Shown in pieces: positions 1-5,205 of a DNA stretch of 6,128 nt (within the stretch, counting starts at the first letter, position 1; each line of letters begins with the position of its first letter). The stretch lies in contig JAGQQP010000268.1 in assembly GCA_020426085.1 (NCBI GenBank), positions 1 to 6,128 of the forward strand, written 5' to 3'. The notes under the pieces are model-generated. The model made no database searches and was not told where the DNA came from. It was given only the letters and a program-made list of their open reading frames with translations. The translations under genes and the position numbers were made by a program. This DNA comes from Planctomycetaceae bacterium. GTDB taxonomy: Bacteria > Planctomycetota > Planctomycetia > Planctomycetales > Planctomycetaceae.

Positions 1-19
1 CAGGAGTAGATCAGAAATA

Positions 20-946
20 ATGCATCGATTTAAAAAAATTCTTGTGGGTGTTGACCTGTCATCAGGAGATCACCTCGTTTCCGAAGAAGTTTCGCCTGCC
101 TCCCTGGAAGCAGTAAATCGCGCTATCTGGCTGGCCAGGTCGAATTCTGCGGAGCTCACGTTCTTTTTTGCCCTCGATGTAGGCGCTGAAACTCAACGGA
201 TGATTGAAGAGTCGAATGAGAGGGAGTCAATTGTCGCAACTGCTAAAGAAAAATTGAACGGACTGGTGTCGAGAGCGAAGGAATCAGGAATCAAGGCTGA
301 CAGCGATGTCTGTTTCGGCAGAAGCTGGCGACAGATTATTCTAAAGGTTGTACAAGATGGATATGATATTGTTATAGCGGGAACCCGACACCTGGGCCCA
401 TTCAAAACGATATTGTTGGGAAGTACTGGCATGAAGCTTTTGAGACAATGCCCGTCTCCCGTCTGGATTACACAACCGCAAGCAGACTCACAAATCAAAT
501 CGATCCTGGTCGCACATTGCCTGCGTCCCGTTGGTGACCTGGCTATGGAGCTAGGAGCGGCCATGGCAGAGCTACACGGATCAGAACTCCATGTGATTCA
601 CTCACAGGAACATTCCGAATTTGAATCCTGGCATTCTATTTACCAGGATAATGAGAGCAATCAAAAAACTCCTCTTGAAGTGAAGCGGCATATAGAATCG
701 CAGATTTCTAACTACCAGTTTAAAACTCATCCACAAATTCATATTGTTACATCGACCCCGCCAGATATTGCCGCCCTGAATCTGATAGAAAATCATAATA
801 TCGAACTGCTTGTCATGGGCACAGTTGCTCGCACGGGTATCACTGGCTTGATCATAGGAAATACAGCTGAAAAACTACTCCCGCAAATATCCTGTTCTGT
901 TTTAGCCGTTAAACCTGCTGATTTTGTTTCACCAGTGACAATCTAA
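20..946 (+). CDS. Tandem-domain universal stress protein (UspE-like)
   Basis: 308-residue cytoplasmic protein made of two UspA (universal stress protein) domains, residues about 4-152 and 158-299. Each begins with the usual first beta strand (KKILVGVDLS at 5-14; KSILVAHC at 160-167). Each ends with the nucleotide-loop region (GTRHLGPFKTILLGST from 121; GTVARTGITGLIIGNTAEKLL from 267) followed by a last strand ending in ITQP or AVKP. The second loop and the tail VKPADFVSPV closely resemble my recollection of E. coli UspE, a two-domain stress protein. The ATP-binding signature G-x2-G-x9-G-[ST] is imperfect in both halves: the middle Gly is His124 in the first and Ala270 in the second, and the final Ser/Thr of the second is Asn281. 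ATP binding is therefore uncertain. The start at 20 fits the conserved N-terminus; the only Shine-Dalgarno candidate (AGGAG, 2-6) is 13 bases away, which is long. Family assignment is secure; the stress it answers is unknown. Confidence 0.93.
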   Translation: MHRFKKILVGVDLSSGDHLVSEEVSPASLEAVNRAIWLARSNSAELTFFFALDVGAETQRMIEESNERESIVATAKEKLNGLVSRAKESGIKADSDVCFGRSWRQIILKVVQDGYDIVIAGTRHLGPFKTILLGSTGMKLLRQCPSPVWITQPQADSQIKSILVAHCLRPVGDLAMELGAAMAELHGSELHVIHSQEHSEFESWHSIYQDNESNQKTPLEVKRHIESQISNYQFKTHPQIHIVTSTPPDIAALNLIENHNIELLVMGTVARTGITGLIIGNTAEKLLPQISCSVLAVKPADFVSPVTI

Positions 947-1036
947 GGCTCATAATGAATAGCCAAGTCTCCATTTCCACAACAGTAGTATTACAAGCAA
1001 TGAGGGTTTTGATTTTTTCTTAATTCTGTCCGAATG

Positions 1037-1061
1037 GGCACATTGAAAAATACAATGTGCC
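1037..1061. repeat. Perfect 9-bp inverted repeat (operator or terminator candidate)
   Basis: GGCACATTG (1037-1045) and CAATGTGCC (1053-1061) are exact reverse complements separated by the 7-base spacer AAAAATA. It lies about 90 bases after the usp stop. No T run follows on the plus strand, which argues against an intrinsic terminator. The symmetry and its place upstream of the likely methyltransferase promoter fit a protein-binding operator or an mRNA hairpin. The dyad is seen directly; the function is inferred. Confidence 0.5.
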
Positions 1062-1129
1062 AGCATTCTCATCTCGGCGTTGTCCATTTTTGATAAAATG
1101 TCCTAATAAATAAATACCGAGGGGATGAC

Positions 1130-1135
1130 TATAAT
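1130..1135 (+). promoter_or_regulatory. Candidate -10 box (TATAAT) for the methyltransferase gene
   Basis: An exact TATAAT, with a TG pair two bases further upstream (1126-1127), one base away from the spacing of an extended -10. No good -35 hexamer sits 16-18 bases upstream; the nearest TTGATA (1090-1095) is too far. It would leave a leader of roughly 110 bases before the ATG at 1252. Planctomycete promoters are poorly known, so this stays tentative. Confidence 0.25.
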
Positions 1136-1251
1136 TAGACAAAGCTGAAGTAGAACACGACGAATTTTACATCAGAACATCTGCACAAACATTGCAAAAT
1201 ACTGTTCGCGTAATTCAGGGCTTTGTGAAACTAACTCTAGAAAAATTCAGT

Positions 1252-1863
1252 ATGGATATTTCGCGATCATCAACTGAAGCCGATTGTTCCCGCCTCTCGA
1301 TATTGCCCTGCTTTCTGCGTGGTTTTCTTGAAAATCCATTGCAGGTGGCCTCGTTTCTTCCAAGTTCAAGTTACCTGCAGCGAAAACTGAGTTCACTGGA
1401 CTGTCTGCAGGCAGCGCAAGTGGTCATTGAACTGGGGCCAGGGACCGGAGAGACCACGCGGGCACTGCTCAATGAACTACCTCAGCAGTCCATTCTGCTT
1501 TGCATCGAGGTCGTGCATGAATTCGTGAATCAGGTTCAGCAGATCACAGATTCGCGATTGATGGTGGAAATGGACTCAGCATTGAATCTACGGGAGATTC
1601 TCACACGTTACCATTTTCCGTCTCCCGAAGTGATCGTTTCCGGAGTACCTTTCTCAGTGATGTCTCCTGAGGAACGCCATTCCCTGATTAAAACAATTTA
1701 TAACAACTTAGCCCCCGGCGGTAGCTTTGTCACCTATCAGTTCCGTAGTAGTGTCTGTGATCTGGCAGTCGAATATTTCGGTCAGCCAAAGCATCGCTCT
1801 GTCGTACTCTGGAACCTACCTCCACTGGAGATTATCGTCTGGCAGAAAACCGCCAAGCCATAA
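1252..1863 (+). CDS. SAM-dependent methyltransferase, PmtA/OlsG-like (lipid N-methyltransferase family)
   Basis: 203-residue class I methyltransferase, counted from ATG 1252. The order of motifs is that of the PmtA branch: an N-terminal FLRGFLENPLQVASFLPSS segment (about 21-39), SAM-binding motif I ELGPGTGETT (60-69), the acidic end of strand 2 (IEVVHEF, Glu86), the active-site-like SGVPFSVMS (130-138), NLAPGGSFV (152-160), and the C-terminal WNLPPLEIIVWQ (187-198). SG(V/L)PF and the NLPP ending are typical of phosphatidylethanolamine N-methyltransferases of the Rhodobacter type. A homologue, OlsG, methylates ornithine lipids in the planctomycete Singulisphaera. It probably acts on head groups at the inner membrane face; the real substrate cannot be read from sequence. 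The rRNA adenine dimethylases share motif I and are the main alternative. The ATG is chosen because family similarity begins soon after it; no clear Shine-Dalgarno precedes it. TTG 1192 and GTG 1225 (CAGGG 4 bases before) are possible longer starts. IS remnants begin shortly after the stop. Confidence 0.82.
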   Translation: MDISRSSTEADCSRLSILPCFLRGFLENPLQVASFLPSSSYLQRKLSSLDCLQAAQVVIELGPGTGETTRALLNELPQQSILLCIEVVHEFVNQVQQITDSRLMVEMDSALNLREILTRYHFPSPEVIVSGVPFSVMSPEERHSLIKTIYNNLAPGGSFVTYQFRSSVCDLAVEYFGQPKHRSVVLWNLPPLEIIVWQKTAKP

Positions 1864-1881
1864 GGTGCTGTCTTGCGCAGT

Positions 1882-1900
1882 CATACCAATTTCGATTTCG
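1882..1900 (+). repeat. Left arm of inverted repeat flanking the IS block
   Basis: CATACCAATTTCGATTTCG reads inward from the low-coordinate edge of the IS block, 19 bases after the methyltransferase stop. It matches the minus strand at 3574-3554 with the first 10 bases identical, a 2- versus 4-base difference, then GATTTCG again. It could be the worn end of an element that contained or received the IS3 copies. A short imperfect match could also be chance. Confidence 0.3.
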
Positions 1901-1936
1901 ACGCAATATAACGTTTCGCCAGTTCTGGTAAACAAC

Positions 1937-2251
1937 GGCACAGCTTTTGTCCCGACGAGGCGTTTTGATCCACATCTGCGGGCCTTCTTCACAATAGAGG
2001 CGATACATCAGCTTGTGATTTATACGCCAGCCTTCCCGCTGCAACAGGATATTCAGCCGCCGATAGCCATAGCGCACACGAATGGTTGCCAGTTCACGCA
2101 GTCGCATCCGCAACTCGGCCCGTTCATCAAAAACACTCTGGTAGCGGTGACTGGCTCGCGGAAAGCCGAGCACCTGGCAGACACGCCGCTCACTGACTTC
2201 GTAGCAAACCTGCAGCTCCTGCACCAGAGTACGAAGACGAGCGGGCCTCAC
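1937..2251 (-). pseudogene. IS3-family transposase orfB fragment (copy B)
   Basis: Starts at GTG 2251, whose GTGA overlaps the orfA stop in the -1 frame. The first about 105 residues are the helix-turn-helix-rich N-terminal region of IS3 OrfB: SERRVCQVLGFPRASHRYQS, then RVRYGYRRLNILLQREGW, then INHKLMYRLYCEEG. The match ends near residues DKSCAV, and the open frame continues into unrelated sequence as far as 1832, inside the methyltransferase gene on the opposite strand. The rve/DDE domain is entirely missing, so no catalysis is possible. The break was probably a deletion or an insertion of other DNA at about 1937. Confidence 0.8.
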
Positions 2252-2515
2252 AGCTTTTTTTTGAGAACGTCCTGGAGCATGCTCTAATCCAGGCTCAGGT
2301 CAGCCACCAGTTGTTTGAGCTTTCGGTTCTCCTCTTCCAGTTGCTTCAGTCTGCGGACTTCAGCGACGCCCAGACCGGCGTACTTCTACTTCCAGAGGTA
2401 AAAGGTCTGTTCGGTGATCCCCATCTTCCTGACGATCTCCGCCACTGCAGTACCGGACTCATGCTGCCGCCAAAGCAAATACAATCTGCTCTTCTGAATA
2501 TCGTTTCCGTTTCAT
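2248..2515 (-). pseudogene. IS3-family transposase orfA remnant (copy B)
   Basis: From ATG 2515 the minus strand reads MKRKRYSEEQIVFAL, the typical IS3 OrfA (HTH_Tnp_1) start. One extra G near 2467-2471 (TTTGG before CGGCAG) then shifts the frame and gives an early TGA. After removing that base, the rest of the family protein is readable: SGTAVAEIVRKMGITEQTFY, then a leucine-zipper region VRRLKQLEEENRKLKQLVAD. Two TAG codons interrupt it, at 2388-2386 (in place of a Lys) and 2286-2284. It ends KKKL at TGA 2250-2248. Three separate lesions show long decay. The 1-base slip could be a sequencing error, but the two TAGs are independent substitutions. Confidence 0.8.
2253..2261 (-). promoter_or_regulatory. 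Slippery -1 frameshift site (A8G) at the orfA/orfB junction, copy B
   Basis: The minus strand reads CTC AAA AAA AAG CTG TGA in the orfA frame, containing the heptamer A-AAA-AAG in the correct phase. IS3-family elements use this motif for programmed -1 frameshifting to make the OrfAB transposase. A slip here puts ribosomes in the orfB frame (GTG AGG, VRPARLR). It is a fossil now, since orfA upstream is broken. Confidence 0.6.
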
Positions 2516-2520
2516 GTTGT

Positions 2521-2578
2521 CTGATCCTCCTACGAGAAATACAAGATAACAAAATGTCTCGCATTTCGCACGGATCAG
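2521..2578 (-). promoter_or_regulatory. Copy B leader: ribosome binding site inside an inverted repeat
   Basis: On the minus strand CTGATCC (2578-2572) and GGATCAG (2527-2521) are exact reverse complements, 44 bases apart. The second arm overlaps the strong Shine-Dalgarno GGAGGA that lies 9 bases before orfA ATG 2515. Pairing would hide the site in a transcript that enters the element from outside. Sequence and spacing are seen; the regulatory role is inferred from how other insertion sequences limit read-through expression. Confidence 0.4.
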
Positions 2579-3276
2579 GAATCGGGGGGAAGGTCAACTC
2601 CACCGGGGGGCTGATTTCCCAGTGAGACATGTGGACGGTCTTCGTTGTAGCCCATCCGACTGAAATCCTGAGTCACGTTGTTGAAGTAAGCCCACCAGTC
2701 CAAACTTTTTGAAATGAACTCGGGACCATTATCCACACGAATCGAATGAGGACAGCCTCATGCCTCTTTGACTCGATCCAGAGTTGCCACCACATCATCA
2801 CCAGTCAGCCGTGTACCGACCTGTATGGCCAGACTCTTACAACTAAAGTGATCGACTAATGTCAGCAGCCGGAATTACTGCCCATTAAACAACTTAACCG
2901 ACATGAAGTCGATGCGCCAACCTTCATTAGTGTGGCTGGCTATTGGTAGAGTCTTTTGTAACTGGCGACTCCGGTTTTGTCGGGGACGTTTTTGACGCAT
3001 TTGCAGGCCTTCTTCGACATAGAGCCGGTACACCAGTTTGTGATTGACGTGCCAACCTTCTCGCGAAAGCAGGATATGTAACCGCCGATATCCGTAATGC
3101 ACGCGGGTACCGGCCAGATCACGTAACCGGATACGTAATTCGGTCCTTTCGTCTCGAACACTTTTGTAGCGGTGGCTGGCTTGTGGAAAGTTCAATGCCC
3201 TGCAAACACGGCGTTCACTTTGACAATAACCCACCTGAAGCCGCTTCACCACTACGCGACGACGATCAGACCTCAT
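2579..3276 (-). pseudogene. IS3-family transposase orfB (copy A), multiply disrupted
   Basis: Starts at ATG 3276, overlapping the orfA stop as ATGA. Intact for 133 codons: helix-turn-helix part (QSERRVCRALNFPQASHRYK), HYGYRRLHILLSREGW, VNHKLVYRLYVEEG, then NEGWRIDFMS with the first catalytic Asp. TAA at 2877-2875 follows. In the same frame come LTLVDHFSCKSLAIQVGTRL, a TGA (2760-2758), then RVDNGPEFISKSLDWWAYF with the second catalytic Asp. At about 2655, VTQDFSR joins directly to GYNEDRPHVSLGNQPP. The usual stretch of about 40-45 residues between these, which includes the catalytic Glu (YIESFNG-type motif), is absent. One extra base in the G6 run 2605-2610 then shifts the frame away from the expected PPVEL ending. 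Two stops, a deletion and a slip: certainly inactive. Confidence 0.88.
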
Positions 3277-3536
3277 ACCTTTCCCTGAACGACATCCTGC
3301 AGCAGCATCTTATCGAGGCTGAGATCGGCCACGAACTGTTTCAGCTTCTTGTTTTCTTCCTCAAGTTGCTTCAGACGGCGTAACTCCGCAACACCCATTC
3401 CCGCATACTTCTTCCAGCGGTAAAAAGTCTGCTCGGTAATCCCCATCTTGCGGGTCACTTCCGCTACCGGAGTTCCTGATTCAGCCTGGCGTAAAGCAAA
3501 GGGAATTTGTTCTTCTGTGTAGCGTTTTCGTTTCAT
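3273..3536 (-). CDS. IS3-family transposase OrfA (copy A), intact
   Basis: 87-residue HTH_Tnp_1 protein, the DNA-binding half of an IS3 transposase. It begins MKRKRYTEEQIPFALRQAES, followed by the helix-turn-helix VAEVTRKMGITEQTFYRWKK (about 23-42) and a leucine-zipper-like region ELRRLKQLEEENKKLKQ (50-66). The family-conserved ending DLSLDKMLLQDV is present. I choose ATG 3536, not the upstream ATG at 3638, because every family member starts MK(R/K)(R/K)(R/K)(F/Y)(S/T)EEQ and the extra 34 residues look like translated leader. No Shine-Dalgarno is visible before it, unlike copy B. It ends ATGA with orfB in the -1 frame. With its partner destroyed it can at most bind terminal repeats of related elements. 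Confidence 0.88.
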   Translation of the reverse strand: MKRKRYTEEQIPFALRQAESGTPVAEVTRKMGITEQTFYRWKKYAGMGVAELRRLKQLEEENKKLKQFVADLSLDKMLLQDVVQGKV

Positions 3537-3553
3537 AAATCTAGTGGATAAAA

Positions 3554-3574
3554 CGAAATCCCAGAATTGGTATG
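3554..3574 (-). repeat. Right arm of inverted repeat flanking the IS block
   Basis: The minus strand from 3574 reads CATACCAATT, then CTGG, then GATTTCG, matching 1882-1900 in inverted orientation about 1.7 kb away. The same site also contains a small local dyad, ATCCCA/TGGGAT (3558-3578, 9-base loop). It lies in the leader just upstream of the orfA of copy A, where a left terminal repeat would be expected. Confidence 0.3.
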
Positions 3575-3600
3575 GGATCGTGGAACCTGAAAAAAATGAG

Positions 3601-3775
3601 ATCAGTAAATCAGACGAGGGCAAGTGCCGAATATTCACGCAAATACGTGTTGGCTGAGTTTTTTGACCCTACGGCTGCTCCGCTCACTTTTTTTGTGTGA
3701 TTGCGGGCTGGCATATGGGACTGTCTTTACTTTTTTTGATACCTGATTGGGATTGCAGTGAAATCCTGTTTCGTT
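3601..3775. other. Gene-free spacer between IS block and DUF1501 gene
   Basis: No supported reading frame. It holds three T-rich tracts on the plus strand (around 3656-3664, 3688-3694, 3730-3738) and one bulged stem-loop (3680-3706). None forms a standard intrinsic terminator for the minus-strand operon, since on that strand the tracts are A runs. Confidence 0.6.
3680..3706 (-). terminator. Bulged stem-loop downstream of the DUF1501 gene
   Basis: CCGCTCAC (3680-3687) pairs with GTGA (3697-3700) and GCGG (3703-3706), with a 2-base TT bulge and a 9-base loop, giving 8 paired bases. It sits about 70 bases past the DUF1501 stop, a reasonable place for an mRNA 3' end. No U run follows on the minus strand, so at best it would be a stabilising or factor-dependent structure. 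Confidence 0.22.
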
Positions 3776-5149
3776 TCAGGCGATGATGTCATGGGCGATA
3801 TTGCCGTAAATGTTGGTCAGACGGAAGTCGCGGCCGCCGAAGCGGTAGACGAGTTTCTTGTGATCCAGGCCGAGCAGGTGCAGCATGGTGGCGTGCAGAT
3901 CGTGGAGATGGACTTCGCCTGCGACGGTTTTGTAACCGAGGTCATCCGTGGCGCCGTGTGTTAAACCGCCCTTTGTGCCTCCACCGGCGAGCCAGGCGGT
4001 ATAGCCGGATGCGTTGTGGTCACGGCCCAGTGTCTCTTTGCCGGAGAGAACTTGTGTTTCTGGCTGGCGTCCAAATTCGCCACTCCACAGCACCAGCGTT
4101 TCTTCCAGGAGACCTCGTTGCTTCAGGTCGGCCAGCAGCGCGGCAATCGGTTTGTCGATCGTCTCGGCTTTCGATTTGAACTTATCGAGACCGCTGTGGT
4201 GGTCCCAGCCACTGGAACTGACTTCGACAAAGCGGACCCCCGATTCACTCAGACGACGGGCCAGCAGGCATTGCCGACCGAAATCGTCAGAGGGGCCGCC
4301 GTTGATGCCGTACATCTCCAGCATGGCTTTACTTTCGCGGCTCAGATCCATCACTGCGGGAACCGCATCGCGCATCTGTTCGCTCAGGTTAAGAGAATCA
4401 ATCACGCCGCGGACATCGGCAGTCTGTTCCAGCAGACGCTGGTTCATTTGTTGCGCGAGATTCAAAGCGGCTCGTTCCGGGTCTGCTGCGAGTCCATGAT
4501 TTGATTTTAGATTGTTGATGGCAGCAGTCTTGATGGACTGACCATCCCAGCCAAGGCGTGTGGCCTGGAAGGTACTGGGGAGGAAGGCGCTGCCATAATT
4601 GGCCGGTCCGCCGAAGGTTCGTGTCGGTTTGATCGTGAAGAACCCGGGGAGATTCTGGTTTTCGGTGCCTAATCCATAGAGAACCCAGGCGCCGAAGGAG
4701 GGACGCTGGAATTTGAATTCTCCCGTATGCAGCATGGGGATGGCGATGGGATGGGCGCGGCTCGGTCCGGTCATCCCGTTGAGCATACAGATCTGGTCGG
4801 CCTGTTGCGCGAGGTGCGGAAACGCTTCGGAGATCCACATCCCGCTTTCGCCGTGTTGCGCGAACTCATACAGGGGCGCCAGCAGCTTTCCTTTGTTGGC
4901 GCCCTTTTTGCCGCCGTTGGCCTTCAGTTCCGGTTTATATTCAAACGACTCGAACTGCGAAGGGCCCCCATTGATAAACAGGAAGATGACCCGCTTCGCT
5001 TTGGGCGTGTAATGGGCGATTTTCGGGGAGAGTAGACCAGCGGCATTAGTCGGCTGTGCAATGCCGGTCAGACCCAGTCCTCCCAGACCACCGGCGGCAG
5101 CCTTGAGCCATTGACGTCGCGACACTTGTGCTGTTGCTTCATGTTTCAT
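3776..5149 (-). CDS. Tat-exported DUF1501 family protein
   Basis: 457 residues, full length for the family. The N-terminus is a textbook twin-arginine signal: SRRQWLKAAAGGLGGLGL (10-27), then an A-x-A-type cleavage region near TNAAG (34-38). The mature protein would be folded before export across the cytoplasmic membrane. DUF1501 belongs to the alkaline phosphatase/sulfatase-like superfamily; its reaction is unknown. Conserved blocks are FINGGPSQFESFEYKPEL (58-75), PGFFTI and GGPANYGSAFLPS (168-192), RQCLLARRL with GVRFVEV and GWDHH (292-318), LLEETLVLWSGEFGR (347-361), GRDHNASGYTAWLAGGGTKGG (375-395), VHLHDLHATMLHLLG (413-427) and YRFGGRDFRLT (435-445). The first block has Glu67 and Glu70 where relatives I recall have Asp (DTFD), possibly a subfamily trait. 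It lies 56 bases after the DUF1553 gene in the same direction, a common planctomycete pair. The start at 5149 is fixed by AGGAGA 9 bases upstream and by the Tat motif. Confidence 0.93.
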   Translation of the reverse strand: MKHEATAQVSRRQWLKAAAGGLGGLGLTGIAQPTNAAGLLSPKIAHYTPKAKRVIFLFINGGPSQFESFEYKPELKANGGKKGANKGKLLAPLYEFAQHGESGMWISEAFPHLAQQADQICMLNGMTGPSRAHPIAIPMLHTGEFKFQRPSFGAWVLYGLGTENQNLPGFFTIKPTRTFGGPANYGSAFLPSTFQATRLGWDGQSIKTAAINNLKSNHGLAADPERAALNLAQQMNQRLLEQTADVRGVIDSLNLSEQMRDAVPAVMDLSRESKAMLEMYGINGGPSDDFGRQCLLARRLSESGVRFVEVSSSGWDHHSGLDKFKSKAETIDKPIAALLADLKQRGLLEETLVLWSGEFGRQPETQVLSGKETLGRDHNASGYTAWLAGGGTKGGLTHGATDDLGYKTVAGEVHLHDLHATMLHLLGLDHKKLVYRFGGRDFRLTNIYGNIAHDIIA

Positions 5150-5158
5150 CGGAGGCGA

Positions 5159-5164
5159 TCTCCT
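5159..5164 (-). promoter_or_regulatory. Ribosome binding site of the DUF1501 gene
   Basis: AGGAGA on the minus strand, 9 bases before ATG 5149. It decides this start and gives the second gene of the pair its own strong initiation signal inside the 56-base gap after the DUF1553 stop. Confidence 0.7.
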
Positions 5165-5205
5165 GTTTTGTGTATGTGTTAAAGACCTGCTGACAGGGAT
5201 GTGTG

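Larger units (their letters stand above)
947..1251. other. AT-rich intergenic region between usp and methyltransferase genes
   Basis: About 300 bases without a supported gene. It contains a perfect 9-bp dyad at 1037-1061, a TATAAT hexamer at 1130-1135 and a T-rich tract near 1011-1022 with no GC-rich stem before it. An in-frame reading of the methyltransferase could begin at TTG 1192 or GTG 1225, so the last 60 bases might be coding, but the residues they would add match nothing I recognise. Confidence 0.6.
1937..2578 (-). mobile_element. IS3-family element, copy B, decayed and 3'-truncated
   Basis: Reads right to left: leader with ribosome binding site, orfA remnant (2248-2515), then the N-terminal third of orfB, which stops matching near 1937. 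The whole integrase catalytic core and the right terminus are lost. At the protein level it resembles copy A (I estimate about 60-65 percent over the shared orfB part), so it is a distinct relative and not a recent duplicate. The left end probably lies near 2578, where the minus strand reads CTGATCCGTGCGAAATGCG; without a right end the terminal repeat cannot be confirmed. No intact transposase is possible. Confidence 0.75.
2579..3574 (-). mobile_element. IS3-family element, copy A, decayed
   Basis: Reads right to left: intact orfA (3273-3536), then orfB from 3276, with recognisable sequence to the C-terminal PPVEL motif near 2590-2605. It abuts the leader of copy B in the same orientation. 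Compared with a full IS3 element of about 1.2-1.3 kb it is short, mainly from an internal deletion near 2655. The outer boundaries are approximate: I place the left end near 3574 because of an inverted repeat there, but no target duplication could be identified. Confidence 0.75.

Noticed and set aside
193..796. Minus-strand open frames of 123 and 64 codons
   Set aside because: They lie opposite the universal stress protein gene and read as low-complexity shadow protein.
1727..2287. Long plus-strand open frame of 186 codons
   Set aside because: It overlaps the methyltransferase 3' end in another frame and then runs antisense through the copy B orfB and orfA remnants; no protein family is recognisable in it.
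2346..2630. Minus-strand open frame of 94 codons across the A/B junction
   Set aside because: It is not a gene of its own: its first part is the frameshifted C-terminal end of copy A orfB (PPVEL), and the rest runs out of frame through copy B orfA.
1880..3600. Composite transposon made of two flanking IS elements
   Set aside because: The two IS copies are directly adjacent in tandem with no cargo between them, and neither has a working transposase.
3537..3638. N-terminal extension of copy A orfA from ATG 3638
   Set aside because: Family proteins begin at the MKRKRY motif (ATG 3536); the extra 34 residues cover the presumed leader and inverted repeat.
3654..3738. T-rich tracts as intrinsic terminators
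   Set aside because: They are T runs only on the plus strand, where no gene ends nearby, and none follows a stable GC-rich stem.
3750..3766. Inverted repeat GGATT/AATCC just after the DUF1501 stop
   Set aside because: Only 5 paired bases with a 7-base loop and no U run after it on the minus strand; not distinguishable from chance.
4014..4504. Two overlapping plus-strand open frames of about 160 codons each
   Set aside because: Both are antisense to the DUF1501 coding sequence, whose conserved motifs are continuous there; these are shadow frames.
4713..5035. Plus-strand open frames of about 100 codons
   Set aside because: Antisense to the N-terminal half of the DUF1501 gene, with no ribosome binding site or family signature.
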